IMG/VR virus record: IMGVR_UViG_3300030101_002334
Location: 1-35,341 of that record
Length of the DNA: 35,341 bases
Reading direction: 5' to 3' (one strand)
DNA from: a virus
In this document: in pieces, positions 12,954-20,509 of the stretch
How positions within the stretch are numbered: the stretch's first letter is position 1
How the letters are laid out: each line of letters starts with the position of its first letter
Translations under genes and position numbers: made by a program
Notes under the pieces: model-generated
The model's database searches: none
What the model saw: the letters and a program-made list of their open reading frames with translations, nothing else
What the model was told of the DNA's origin: nothing

Positions 12954-13109
12954 TTATGGTTTAGTCTCCTCAATCTCCTGTATTTTAAAGTAACTATCCT
13001 TTAGTATTTCTTCTGAATCCATCTCTCTTACTTTCATTTCAGCATCGCACTTACTTGAGGCTTCTACCTCGTAAGAGTTACGGATAGTTACATATGCTAT
13101 GTACTTCAT
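12954..13109 (-). CDS. 51-residue conserved small phage protein
   Basis: MKYIAYVTIRNSYEVEASSK, CDAEMKVREMDSEEILKDSY, FKIQEIEETKP. It has a beta-strand pair (YIAYVTIRNSYEVEA) and then helix and strand, the common layout of tiny phage early proteins of the form 'YEVEAdseeeA'. First gene of the leftward operon, with the leader AAGGAAAGGTAAAG as ribosome site and a clear promoter/operator at 13140-13167. Function unknown. Confidence 0.7.
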   Translation of the reverse strand: MKYIAYVTIRNSYEVEASSKCDAEMKVREMDSEEILKDSYFKIQEIEETKP

Positions 13110-13139
13110 CTCTTTACCTTTCCTTATTCGTATACAGCT

Positions 13140-13167
13140 ATAATATGCACATCTGCATAGAATGCAA
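13140..13167 (-). promoter_or_regulatory. Leftward early promoter
   Basis: Minus strand -35 TTGCAT (13162-13167), 16-base spacer, -10 TATTAT (13140-13145). It drives the small-gene operon starting at 13109. The 16-base palindrome fills the spacer and touches the -10, so a bound repressor should block it. Confidence 0.6.
13144..13159. promoter_or_regulatory. Repressor operator candidate O2
   Basis: TATGCACATCTGCATA, a perfect TATGCA-N4-TGCATA palindrome. It matches 14 of 16 bases with the site in the repressor promoter (5321-5336). Confidence 0.6.
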
Positions 13168-13252
13168 GAGGTAAAACAGGTAAAAGTTGCTTTTTTTTGT
13201 AATTTTTTTTATTTATTGGGCAACCTTTTCTATTTTTAGGGATATCAACACT

Positions 13253-13642
13253 ATGGGTGAGTTAAAAACTGTAAACAAAGGTGGGCGACCTGCTGGCAGT
13301 GGTGGCGGCCAGCAGATAACGGCAAGACTCCGTAAGGAAATCTACAGTGCTTTGAGCATCTGTAAGAAGAACGGACATCCGCTTGATCAATTATTAGCTG
13401 AACAAATTCAACAAGATGCGTCGGGTACGCTATCAAAGCTCAGTAAGTTTGTTCCTCAAGAGGTCAACCTAGGCGAGGGTGGCTCAGAATTTGCCCAAGC
13501 TTTGGGCCAGATTGCTATAAAAATAGCAGAAGCCGATTTGACATCGGCAGGAAAACAGGGTCAACTTATTGATATTACACCAGAAACATCTAAGCAGACC
13601 GTCACACAAACCGACACAAAGCAAAAAAAGCGTAAAAAGTAG
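13253..13642 (+). CDS. Putative small terminase subunit / DNA-binding protein
   Basis: 129 residues from the ATG at 13253 (AGGGA upstream); an in-frame upstream extension is a hydrophobic translation of an AT-rich leader and is rejected. The start is GELKTVNKGGRPAGSGGGQQ, a GRP-type basic motif. A helical domain follows (ITARLRKEIYSALSICKKNG, HPLDQLLAEQIQQDASGTLS, KLSKFVPQEV), then an acidic/Thr-rich tail ending in KQKKRKK. The 'L..LSKFVP.EV' core and position just before terL resemble small terminase proteins of marine podophages. DNA recognition for packaging is inferred. Confidence 0.6.
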   Translation: MGELKTVNKGGRPAGSGGGQQITARLRKEIYSALSICKKNGHPLDQLLAEQIQQDASGTLSKLSKFVPQEVNLGEGGSEFAQALGQIAIKIAEADLTSAGKQGQLIDITPETSKQTVTQTDTKQKKRKK

Positions 13643-13747
13643 CAGAAAAATCCTAGAAAATGCGCCAGACCCCCCCGTCACTTGATCGTGGGGTGCAGCA
13701 ATATATGTATATACCCCCACACATTCCCCCGACCTATAATTATTCGC

Positions 13748-13776
13748 TTGACGTGCCGCCTGACGAATATTATACC
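13748..13776 (+). promoter_or_regulatory. Candidate late promoter
   Basis: TTGACG (13748-13753; CTTGACG counting the C at 13747), exactly 17 bases, then TATACC (13771-13776). Transcription would start near 13783, just before the folded leader. Confidence 0.6.
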
Positions 13777-13782
13777 TGTTAT

Positions 13783-13926
13783 ACAATAGGCCGTTTTAGT
13801 AGGGTTTCTCTTTTGGCTTAGTCTCCCTAGGCTATATCTTAAGTCTCTTCGGCCTATTACAACGCTCAATATTTGCCTCATATTTCCTTTCCAGGAGTGG
13901 ACCCCCCCCTGGGGGGTCTTCTTTTT
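13783..13926 (+). ncRNA. Candidate structured leader RNA / 6S-like late leader
   Basis: The predicted transcript of about 144 nt opens with AATAGGCCG (13785-13793), which pairs perfectly with CGGCCTATT (13850-13858). An inner pair TAGGG (13800-13804) / CCCTA (13825-13829) can form within it. The RNA ends in a strong terminator. It could be a terminated leader requiring antitermination for late genes, a cis-acting antitermination RNA, or a free small RNA. Confidence 0.5.
13900..13926 (+). terminator. Strong intrinsic terminator upstream of terL
   Basis: GACCCCCCCCTGGGGGGTC (13900-13918) makes an 8-bp stem with a 3-base loop, followed by TTCTTTTT. It ends 14 bases before the terL start codon, so late genes need readthrough or another promoter. 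The hairpin also lies close to the terL ribosome site. Confidence 0.8.
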
Positions 13927-13939
13927 AGCATAACGTCCC

Positions 13940-15355
13940 ATGCCCAAGAAAAAATCTACGCTTGCTGATACGCTTTTGAAGCTTCACGGCGACCCTGTTT
14001 TGTTTGTTCAGACTGTTCTGAACGTCACTCCGCAGGATTGGCAGCGCGATGCACTATTGCATGTCAGGGACAACCCTAGGGTTGCTATTAAGTCTTCTCA
14101 TGGTGTTGGCAAGTCTGCGTTACTTTCTTGGGTAATTCTTTGGTATATTTTTACGCGATCTTGTCGTGTTGTTTGCACTGCGAACAGCGCCAATCAGTTA
14201 AATCAGGTTTTGTGGGCGGAAATTCAGAAGTGGGCGCGTAATATGCCTGATGGTTTTCAGAAGCAGATTGAGATTACTTCGGATAAAATCACTGTGAAGG
14301 GTGTGGATAGTTCTGCGCATGCTAGGGTTAGTCGGAAGGAGAATCCTGAGGCTTTGCAGGGGTTTCATCATCTTGATGCGACTGGCAAGTCTAACATGTT
14401 GTTTGTTGTTGATGAGTGCAGCGGCGTTGATGATATTATTTTTGAGGTTGCGCAGGGCGCTTTGTCTTCTGAGGGTTCGAAGATATTGATGGTGGGCAAT
14501 CCTACTCGCAACACTGGGTATTTTTACGATGCGTTTCACAAGTCTTCGCATCGTTGGAAGCGCATGACGGTGAGTTGTTATGACAGTCCTTATGTTAGTG
14601 AGGATTTCATTGAGGAGATGAAGTCGCAGTATGGCGAGGACAGCAACACGTTTCGGATACGTGCTTTGGGTGAGTTTGGCGCTGAGTCTGATGATTCTCT
14701 TATAGGTCGTCATTTGGTTGACGGTGCTATTTCGCGGCAAGTTGATGCTATGTTGATAGCTCCTGTGTGGGGTTTAGACGTTGCATTTACGGGTGCTGAT
14801 CGTTGTGCGTTAGCCAAGCGTCAGGGCAATGTTTTGTTGGAGCCAGTCAAGTATTGGTCTGGGAAGGACTTGATGGAGACTGTTGGTTCTGTATTGACTG
14901 AGTACGAGGCGACGAGTTTTATGGAGCGTCCTAGCGAGATTTGCGTGGATGCTATTGGGATTGGTGCTGGTGTTTGTTCTCGTTTGCAGGAGTTAGGTTT
15001 ACCTGCGCGATCTATTAACGTTGCTGAGAGTCCTTCTTTGGGCAATCGTTATGCTCGATTGCGTGATGAGTTGTGGTTTAAGGCTCGTGAGTGGTTTGAG
15101 GCGCGTGATTGTCACATGCCGGAGCAAGATGAGTTGATTAACGAGTTAACGTCGTTGCGTTTTAAGATTTTGTCTTCTGGCAAGTTTAAGGCTGAAGGGA
15201 AGGACGAGATGAAGCGGCGTGGTTTGCGCAGTCCTGATTTGGCTGATGCGTTTGTTTTGACGTTTGCTTCTCAGGCTGTGAGGGCGGCTGGTTCTGTGGA
15301 TTATTACGGTTTTTCTGGGGATTTGAACTACGGTTCATCGTCTTGGGTGGTGTAG
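13940..15355 (+). CDS. terL: Terminase large subunit
   Basis: 471 residues; the ATP-driven DNA packaging motor and nuclease. Walker A SSHGVGKS (52-59), Walker B MLFVVDE (153-159), coupling motif GNPTRN (186-191). The RNase H-like nuclease has Asp280 (WGLDVAFTGADR), Asp337 (ICVDAIGIGAG) and Asp433/Asp436 (SPDLADAFVLTF). Complete and of normal length. Codons are notably G/T-rich (many TTG, GTT, GAT) compared with the A/C-rich early genes. No good Shine-Dalgarno is visible just before the ATG, where the terminator tail lies. First gene of the virion block; overlaps the next start (TAGTG). Confidence 0.95.
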   Translation: MPKKKSTLADTLLKLHGDPVLFVQTVLNVTPQDWQRDALLHVRDNPRVAIKSSHGVGKSALLSWVILWYIFTRSCRVVCTANSANQLNQVLWAEIQKWARNMPDGFQKQIEITSDKITVKGVDSSAHARVSRKENPEALQGFHHLDATGKSNMLFVVDECSGVDDIIFEVAQGALSSEGSKILMVGNPTRNTGYFYDAFHKSSHRWKRMTVSCYDSPYVSEDFIEEMKSQYGEDSNTFRIRALGEFGAESDDSLIGRHLVDGAISRQVDAMLIAPVWGLDVAFTGADRCALAKRQGNVLLEPVKYWSGKDLMETVGSVLTEYEATSFMERPSEICVDAIGIGAGVCSRLQELGLPARSINVAESPSLGNRYARLRDELWFKAREWFEARDCHMPEQDELINELTSLRFKILSSGKFKAEGKDEMKRRGLRSPDLADAFVLTFASQAVRAAGSVDYYGFSGDLNYGSSSWVV

Positions 15356-15648
15356 TGGCGAAAGCGAGCAGTGTTCGGCGTCTTCCGAGTGGTCGATTGA
15401 GTTATAATGGCGAGACTTTTCCTGGTTTTAACAAGGTTCAGCGCACTCCGAGCGCCAAAAGGAAGTTTAAGGTTTTAGCCAAGAAGGGCGAGGAAGTTAA
15501 GAAGGTTACGTTTGGCGATCCTAATATGAGCATTAAGAAGGATCAGCCTGCTCGCAAGCGTAGTTATTGCGCCCGTTCGAGCGGCATTAAGGGTGCTAAC
15601 GATAAGTTTTCTGCGAATTACTGGTCGCGTAGAATGTGGGATTGTTAA
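15355..15648 (+). CDS. Small basic conserved phage protein (SYCARSSGI type)
   Basis: 97 residues from GTG at 15355, overlapping the terL TAG by one base; a TTG 12 bases earlier is less likely. Begins MAKASSVRRLPSGRLSYNGE and ends in SIKKDQPARKRSYCARSSGI, then KGANDKFSANYWSRRMWDC. The pattern 'S-I-K-K-x-x-P-A-R-K-x-S-Y-x-A-R...A-x-Y-W-S-x-x-x-W' is a short conserved module I know from marine T4-like and podophages, with no known function. Very basic; may bind DNA or the packaging complex. Confidence 0.65.
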   Translation: MAKASSVRRLPSGRLSYNGETFPGFNKVQRTPSAKRKFKVLAKKGEEVKKVTFGDPNMSIKKDQPARKRSYCARSSGIKGANDKFSANYWSRRMWDC

Positions 15649-15649
15649 G

Positions 15650-15829
15650 ATGATGTACGTGAAGCGTTATATGAACCCCAATCCTGGCAGGAAGCCTTCT
15701 GAGCCGACTGTTATGGAGTTGTCTTCAAAGCCTAAGAAGGCACGCAAGAAGCCCAGCAGAAAGAACGCTAATACTTACGCTCGTATTAAGAAGGGCGTAC
15801 AGACTGGCACTTATAGTTCTGATGGTTAA
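15650..15829 (+). CDS. Small Lys-rich protein
   Basis: 59 residues from the ATG pair at 15650. MMYVKRYMNPNPGRKPSEPT, VMELSSKPKKARKKPSRKNA, NTYARIKKGVQTGTYSSDG. Strongly basic with a low-complexity centre. Follows the previous gene by one base and overlaps the next by 8. Basic peptides between terL and portal may be packaged internal proteins, but this is unproven. Confidence 0.55.
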   Translation: MMYVKRYMNPNPGRKPSEPTVMELSSKPKKARKKPSRKNANTYARIKKGVQTGTYSSDG

Positions 15830-16028
15830 GCGGAGTTTTCCCAAGGTTCCCAAGACGAAGAGCGGCGTTCCTAAGAAGTATGTGAGAAATTCTAGAAATC
15901 CTGCTGCGAAGGAGCGCGAGATTTTAGAAACGCGCAGGCGTTATGAGTTGGGTTTGCCTATTGATGTTAAGAGGGTAAGTAAAAGCCGTGTCAGCCAAGC
16001 AAAAACCAAAAAGCGCCGCAAAGTCTAG
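15822..16028 (+). CDS. Small basic conserved phage protein (VPKKYV type)
   Basis: 68 residues: MVKRSFPKVPKTKSGVPKKY, VRNSRNPAAKEREILETRRR, YELGLPIDVKRVSKSRVSQA, KTKKRRKV. The layout 'KSGVPKKYV...A-x-E-I-x-x-T-R-x-x-Y-x-x-G-x-x-I-D' resembles a short family common in aquatic phages beside terminase or portal genes. Highly basic. Overlaps both neighbours. Function unknown. Confidence 0.6.
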   Translation: MVKRSFPKVPKTKSGVPKKYVRNSRNPAAKEREILETRRRYELGLPIDVKRVSKSRVSQAKTKKRRKV

Positions 16029-16260
16029 CGGCGGTTCTCTTGCCGAAAAGTCAAGGAAGAGCGGCATTCCTTTGTCTATTTTGAAGCAAGTTCAGAAGCG
16101 TGGGAATGCTGCGTATTTGTCTAGCGGCAGTCGCAATGTTCCTATGGCTGCTTGGAGTATGGGCAGGGTTAATTCGTTCATTAGCGGCAGCGGCGGTGCT
16201 AGGAAGGCTGACGCTGATTTATGGAAGAAGGCGAAGGCTGCAAAGAAAAGGAGAGCATGA
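15988..16260 (+). CDS. DUF5824-like protein
   Basis: 90 residues from GTG at 15988, with GAGGG at about 15970 as a distant ribosome site. Core: SLAEKSRKSGIPLSILKQVQ, KRGNAAYLSSG, PMAAWSMGRVNSFISGSGGA, then KADADLWKKAKAAKKRRA. The 'S-G-I-x-x-x-x-L-K-x-V-x-x-R-G...W-x-M-x-R-V-N-S-F-I' pattern is the DUF5824 type seen in aquatic phages and giant viruses. Function unknown. Overlaps the previous gene by 41 bases. Confidence 0.7.
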   Translation: MSAKQKPKSAAKSSGGSLAEKSRKSGIPLSILKQVQKRGNAAYLSSGSRNVPMAAWSMGRVNSFISGSGGARKADADLWKKAKAAKKRRA

Positions 16261-16316
16261 TGCCAGGTTATCACAAGGGTAAAAAGAAGCCCAAGAAAAA
16301 AGGTAAGGGCAAGTAA
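16257..16316 (+). CDS. 19-residue poly-basic peptide
   Basis: MMPGYHKGKKKPKKKGKGK. The case for a real gene rests on the strong AAAGGAGAG ribosome site just ahead, the ATGA overlap with the previous gene and the 2-base gap to the portal. Near-identical Lys-rich peptides sit before portal genes in related marine phages as far as I recall. Possibly a DNA-condensing virion peptide. Confidence 0.5.
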   Translation: MMPGYHKGKKKPKKKGKGK

Positions 16317-16318
16317 GC

Positions 16319-18322
16319 ATGGCTGAAATGGATGACGTGCGTTTTCGCAGCATTTTGCAGCATGAGATACAGAGCGCAGTCAACTATTACGATAGCGAGT
16401 TTTCTCAGGAGCGTGCGGATGTTTTAAGTCATTATTTAGGCGAGCCGTTTGGCAACGAGGTTGAGAACCGCAGTCAAGTTGTTGCAACGGAGGTATCGGA
16501 TACGATTGAGTATATGATGCCATCTTTGATGAAGATGTTTACGTCTTCGCCAGATTTTGCGCGTTTTCTTCCTAGAGGCCCAGAGGACGTTAAGGCTGCT
16601 GAGCAAGCGACTGATTTGGTAAACTTTGCGATTAACACTGACAACAACGGCTTTCGTGTTTTGCATGATTTTTTCAAAGATGCTTTGTTGTTCAAGGTTG
16701 GTGCTATAAAGTTTCATTGGTCTGAGACTGACACGACTGTCAACGAGACTTATGAGAACCTCACTGAAGACGAACTGACGTTATTGATTAGCGACCCTGC
16801 TATTGAGATTATTTCTCAGGATGTAACTGAGATGGGTGTTGTATCTCCTGACGGTGCTGAGTTGCCTATGGAGCGAAACTTTTCTGTAGAGGTTAAGCGC
16901 ACGAAGAAGTCTGGCAGTGTTAAGCTAGACAATGTGCCGCCTGAAGAATTGATATTTAGTCGCCGCGCTACTGCTCTCGATGATTGTTCGTTTATTGCAC
17001 ACAGGACGCAGGTACGCGCTGGCGACTTGATAGAGCAGGGTTATGACGCTGATATTGTTCTTAGGTATGCTGGTTATGATGATTTAGACGATGAGCCTGA
17101 GAGGCAGGCGCGTTTTGAGGAGTTAGAGTCTGGCGATACGTTTGAGAACGCCGACCCGACTATGCGTGAGGTTTTGGTTACTGAGGCGTATATAAAGGCT
17201 GACTATGACGGTGATAATATTCCTGAGTTGCGTCGTGTAGTTGCTTTGGGTGATGGTGTTGAGGTTCTCGAGAATGAACCCTTTGACCATGTTCCATTTG
17301 CTTTATTGTCGCCTATTCTAATGCCTCATCGCATGGTTGGGCGGTCTGTCGCTGAGATGGTGATGGACTTGCAGTTGATTAAATCAACGATCATGCGTCA
17401 GATGCTAGATAATTTGTATTTGACGAACAATAGTCGTGTTGTTGCGGTTGAGGGGCAGACAAATCTTGATGATTTACTTTCGAGCCGTCCTGGCGGCGTT
17501 GTTAGGGTTCGTGCGCCTGGGATGGTTCAGCCGCTGGCGGTCCCGCAATTGGGTCAGTCTGCGTTTGCAATGCTTGAGTATGTGGATCAGGTTCGTGATC
17601 AGCGTACGGGTTTTTCTAAAGCTTCGATGGGCCTTGATCCGTCGACGCTTCAAAGCACAACGGCAAGCGCTGTTAACGCGACGATTCAGGGGGCGCAATT
17701 AAAGATCGAAATGATTGCGCGTGTTTTTGCTGAGACTGGCTGCAAGGATTTAGCCAAGGGCGTGTTGCATTTGCTTCAGAAGCATCAAGATAGCGAGCGT
17801 GTTGTTCGTATTCGTGGTGAGTTTGTGAGCATTGATCCACGAGCTTTTGCGAATGGCTTTGATTTGACTGTTGAGGTTGGTCTTGGCAACGGGCGCGAAG
17901 ATGAAAAGATGGCAATGCTTGCTCAGATTGCTGGCAAGCAAGAGCAGATTATAGCGCAGTTAGGGCCGCAAAATCCTGTAGTAAAGCCAAGTCAGTACGT
18001 TAATACATTAAAGCGCATTGCTGAAATGGCTGGCTTTAAGGACACTGAGCAGTTTTTTGCGTCTGGCGATCAGATTGATCAGCAGATTGCGCAGGGTGTT
18101 CAGCAGCAGGGTCAGGATAATTCTGCGAGCATTGAGCAAGCCAAGCTGGAAGCTGAGATAGCGCTGAAGCGTGAGAAGATGCAGGCAGAGATTGCCCTTG
18201 AGCGTGAGAAGATGCAGGCAGATTTAGCTTTGCGTCGTTTTGAGCTTGAGGCAGAGTTGCAGCTTCGTCAGCAGAAGCTTGCGGCTGGCGGTAATGTTTC
18301 AGTGAACTTGCCGAGACAATGA
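16319..18322 (+). CDS. Portal protein (P22-like)
   Basis: 667 residues; forms the dodecameric vertex through which DNA is packaged and ejected. Typical landmarks: SQVVATEVSDTIEYMMPSLM near 51-70, the VPPEELIFSRRATALDDCSF segment, PFDHVPFALLSPILMPHRMV, GRSVAEMVMDLQLIKSTIMR, then GVVRVRAPG and TASAVNATIQGAQLKIEMIA. The last about 70 residues are a long helix with an imperfect repeat (IALKREKMQAEIALEREKMQ), like the portal barrel of P22-type phages. Length suits that group. The start follows the basic peptide by two bases. Confidence 0.9.
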   Translation: MAEMDDVRFRSILQHEIQSAVNYYDSEFSQERADVLSHYLGEPFGNEVENRSQVVATEVSDTIEYMMPSLMKMFTSSPDFARFLPRGPEDVKAAEQATDLVNFAINTDNNGFRVLHDFFKDALLFKVGAIKFHWSETDTTVNETYENLTEDELTLLISDPAIEIISQDVTEMGVVSPDGAELPMERNFSVEVKRTKKSGSVKLDNVPPEELIFSRRATALDDCSFIAHRTQVRAGDLIEQGYDADIVLRYAGYDDLDDEPERQARFEELESGDTFENADPTMREVLVTEAYIKADYDGDNIPELRRVVALGDGVEVLENEPFDHVPFALLSPILMPHRMVGRSVAEMVMDLQLIKSTIMRQMLDNLYLTNNSRVVAVEGQTNLDDLLSSRPGGVVRVRAPGMVQPLAVPQLGQSAFAMLEYVDQVRDQRTGFSKASMGLDPSTLQSTTASAVNATIQGAQLKIEMIARVFAETGCKDLAKGVLHLLQKHQDSERVVRIRGEFVSIDPRAFANGFDLTVEVGLGNGREDEKMAMLAQIAGKQEQIIAQLGPQNPVVKPSQYVNTLKRIAEMAGFKDTEQFFASGDQIDQQIAQGVQQQGQDNSASIEQAKLEAEIALKREKMQAEIALEREKMQADLALRRFELEAELQLRQQKLAAGGNVSVNLPRQ

Positions 18323-18582
18323 CAGATTTATTAGTTGAGCAAGATCGTGGTGCTAGGGCTGCGAGTATTTTGCGTGAGCCTTTGGTAGTAGAGGCTTTTG
18401 AGGAATTACGAAAAACGTATGTCGATGGTTGGTCATGCAGTGATCCGAGTGACACCGATTTTCGTGAGCAGTGTTTTCATTTGCTGAAGGCTCTTGAGGC
18501 GTTTGAGCGGCATTTTCAAAGTGTTGTTGAGACAGGCAAGATGGCTTCATTACAAATGGGAACAACAGGACGAAACCTATAA
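18319..18582 (+). CDS. Conserved portal-adjacent phage protein
   Basis: 87 residues: RGARAASILREPLVVEAFEE, LRKTYVDGWSCSDPSDTDFR, EQCFHLLKALEAFERHFQSV, VETGKMASLQ. It fits a widespread small phage family of the form 'G-x-x-A-x-x-L-L-x-x-x-x-L-x-x-A-F-x-x-L...W-x-x-x-x-x-x-D-x-x-x-R-E', normally encoded between portal and scaffold or capsid genes. Function unknown. It overlaps the portal stop (ATGA). Confidence 0.7.
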   Translation: MTDLLVEQDRGARAASILREPLVVEAFEELRKTYVDGWSCSDPSDTDFREQCFHLLKALEAFERHFQSVVETGKMASLQMGTTGRNL

Positions 18583-18597
18583 AATTTGGAGATTTTT

Positions 18598-19548
18598 ATG
18601 TCTGGTACTCCGCAGGAATCCAGCTTTTCACAGGCAGATGCTGTGAATTTACTATTGAACGCCCAAGCCCCTGAACAGGCAAGCGAGGATGTTCAAGAGC
18701 AAACCGCCGAAACGACTGAAGTAGAGGCATCCGAAACTGAAGAGGTAGAAGTTGAGGCCGCTGATAACAGCCAAGCCGAGATGGAAGCTGAAGAAGTTGA
18801 GGAAAGCAGTGAGGAAGTTGAGACTATCGACACCTACGCTGTTAAGATTGATGGCGAAGATGGTGAGGCCACGATTGATGAACTCATCAAAAACTATCAG
18901 TTAGAAAAAACGGCTCAGAAAAGGCTACAAGAGGTGTCTGAGCAGCGAAAAGCTGTTGATGCTGAAAAAGCGTCTACTGAGCAAGCTCGTCAGCAATACG
19001 AGCAAGCCCTTAATGTGTTAGCCAGTCAGATAGAGCAGGCCAATCAGCCAAAAGATCAGGCTTATTGGGATGGTTTATTTGAAAGCGACCCACTTGAATA
19101 TGTTAGACAGCGCGATCAAGAGCGTGATGCTCAAACCAGGGCACAAGCTGTGCAGGCTGAGCAATTGCGTTTGCGTCAGGTAAAAGTAGCAGAAGAGCAA
19201 AAGAAGCTTCTTGAGTTAGTTCCAGAGTGGAAAGACCCAGAAGTGGAAGCGAGAGAAAAGGCAGCGATTGTTACATACGCACAATCTAAAGGCTTTACTT
19301 CTCAGGAGCTTGGGAATGCTATTGATTCTAGGTACGTTGATTTGATGCGCAAAGCTTATCTCTACGACAATTTGCAGTCACAAAGGCCTATTGCTGCAAA
19401 GAAGGTAAAGACAGCGCCTAAGATGGTGAAAAGTGGGCAACCAAAGACTAAGGGCGACTCTGCAACAGAGCGAAAGCGTAAGGCTTTTGACAAACTCAGA
19501 AAGACCGGCACGAAAGAAGATGCCGTTCAATTCATGTTAACTCGCTAA
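18598..19548 (+). CDS. Capsid scaffolding protein
   Basis: 316 residues from the ATG at 18598 (TTGGAG upstream); a TTG 12 bases earlier is less likely. Residues 1-75 are very acidic (Glu/Val repeats). A small domain follows (TYAVKIDGEDGEATIDELIK), then a long coiled coil (about 105-215) rich in Gln/Glu/Arg, and a basic C terminus (KKVKTAPKMVKSGQPKTKGD, ATERKRKAFDKLRKTG). Acidic front, coiled-coil middle and basic helix-loop-helix end are the standard scaffold layout; the C terminus would bind the coat protein encoded next. Confidence 0.85.
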   Translation: MSGTPQESSFSQADAVNLLLNAQAPEQASEDVQEQTAETTEVEASETEEVEVEAADNSQAEMEAEEVEESSEEVETIDTYAVKIDGEDGEATIDELIKNYQLEKTAQKRLQEVSEQRKAVDAEKASTEQARQQYEQALNVLASQIEQANQPKDQAYWDGLFESDPLEYVRQRDQERDAQTRAQAVQAEQLRLRQVKVAEEQKKLLELVPEWKDPEVEAREKAAIVTYAQSKGFTSQELGNAIDSRYVDLMRKAYLYDNLQSQRPIAAKKVKTAPKMVKSGQPKTKGDSATERKRKAFDKLRKTGTKEDAVQFMLTR

Positions 19549-19564
19549 ACTTAGGAGGCCAACA

Positions 19565-20509
19565 GTGGCTACTTACACAAGCGCAACCGCTATCGGAGAG
19601 CGCGAAGATTTATCCGATATTATTTATCGCGTGGATCCCGACGACACCCCACTATTTTCCAATGCACAGAAGGAAACAACAAGAGGCATAATCACAGAAT
19701 GGCAGGTCCAAGAGCTTGCTAGTGCAGTTGATGACAATCATGCCTCAGAAGGTGCTGATTTTAGTTATACTAATCCCAGCCCTACAACTAGACTTACTAA
19801 TGTGCACCAAATCGCAGTACAGGCGGCGTCAGTATCTAACACCTTAGATACCGTCGATAAAGCTGGCCGCGATAAGGAAACCGCATACGTCAAGGTAAAC
19901 AAGGGTATCGAGCAGCGTAGAGACATCAACAAGTCTCTATACAAAAACGAAGCCAAGTCTACGTCAGAGCCACGTAAAGCTGCAAAGCTAATTACGTGGA
20001 TAACAAACGTAGACAAACCGTCTGACATGGCGGCGGCAACTGGCGACGGTAGTGACACGGCTGACCTTACTGGTACAGCAGCAGCACTAACGCTTGCCAA
20101 GATTGATGCAGCGATGCTTGCAGCCTATAACGATGGCGGCAATCCGAGCATGTTGTTGATGTCACCAACTAACAAGCAGAACTTTTCTGGCTTGTCCTCT
20201 GGTTCTGTTTCTACAAACCAGATTACTTACACTGCTCCGCGTGAGGCGAGCATTGTGGGGTCTGTATCGCTATATCTCAGCGACTTCGGTGAGTTAAGCG
20301 TGACAGTAGATAGGACATGTCCAAATTCAGAAATGTATCTGATAGACACAGACTATGTGTGTATTGGGTCATTGCCTGGACGCATGTTTAGCGCGTCTGA
20401 TGTAGCCCCTGTCGGGGATGCAACCAGATTCGCTATAGTGTCCGAGTACACTTTGATAGTTAAGGCTCCCAAAGCACATGCTGCGGTAATTGGCCTTAAC
20501 GGTTCATAG
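19565..20509 (+). CDS. Major capsid protein (DUF5309 / SU10-type)
   Basis: 314 residues starting at GTG 19565 with GGAGG 7 bases ahead. The opening AIGEREDLSDIIYRVDPDDT, PLFSNAQKETTRGIITEWQV, QELASAVDDNHASEGADFSY matches the DUF5309 capsid family (HK97 fold) found in SU10-like and many marine phages. The helical spine lies around KAGRDKETAYVKVNKGIEQR, and the C-terminal P-domain/A-domain strands end in AIVSEYTLIVKAPKAHAAVI. A strong terminator follows, as is common for highly expressed coat genes. Confidence 0.9.
   Translation: MATYTSATAIGEREDLSDIIYRVDPDDTPLFSNAQKETTRGIITEWQVQELASAVDDNHASEGADFSYTNPSPTTRLTNVHQIAVQAASVSNTLDTVDKAGRDKETAYVKVNKGIEQRRDINKSLYKNEAKSTSEPRKAAKLITWITNVDKPSDMAAATGDGSDTADLTGTAAALTLAKIDAAMLAAYNDGGNPSMLLMSPTNKQNFSGLSSGSVSTNQITYTAPREASIVGSVSLYLSDFGELSVTVDRTCPNSEMYLIDTDYVCIGSLPGRMFSASDVAPVGDATRFAIVSEYTLIVKAPKAHAAVIGLNGS

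Larger units (their letters stand above)
13643..13939 (+). other. Structured non-coding region before terL
   Basis: 297 bases without a convincing gene. It contains C/G-tract repeats (13669-13737, including a GTGGGG...CCCCAC pair), a strong promoter (13748-13776), a folded leader (13785-13858) and an intrinsic terminator (13900-13926). It may also contain the packaging signal, since cos or pac sites commonly lie near the terminase genes. Confidence 0.65.

Noticed and set aside
3153-13185. CAGGTAAAA as a genome-wide control word (3153, 5411, 5563, 13177)
   Set aside because: One copy lies inside the cro-like gene and complements occur in coding DNA at about 8964 and 26057, so it is not specific to control regions.
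13187-13252. Hydrophobic N-terminal extension of the small terminase candidate
   Set aside because: It is a translation of T-tract promoter-like DNA without ribosome site; the ATG at 13253 starts the recognisable protein.
13678-13947. Minus-strand 89-residue frame across the terL leader
   Set aside because: It reads through the terminator, promoter and C/G tracts, has low-complexity composition and no ribosome site.
14198-14740. Minus-strand 180-residue frame inside terL
   Set aside because: Arg/Leu-rich antisense shadow of a clearly coding gene with complete terminase motifs.
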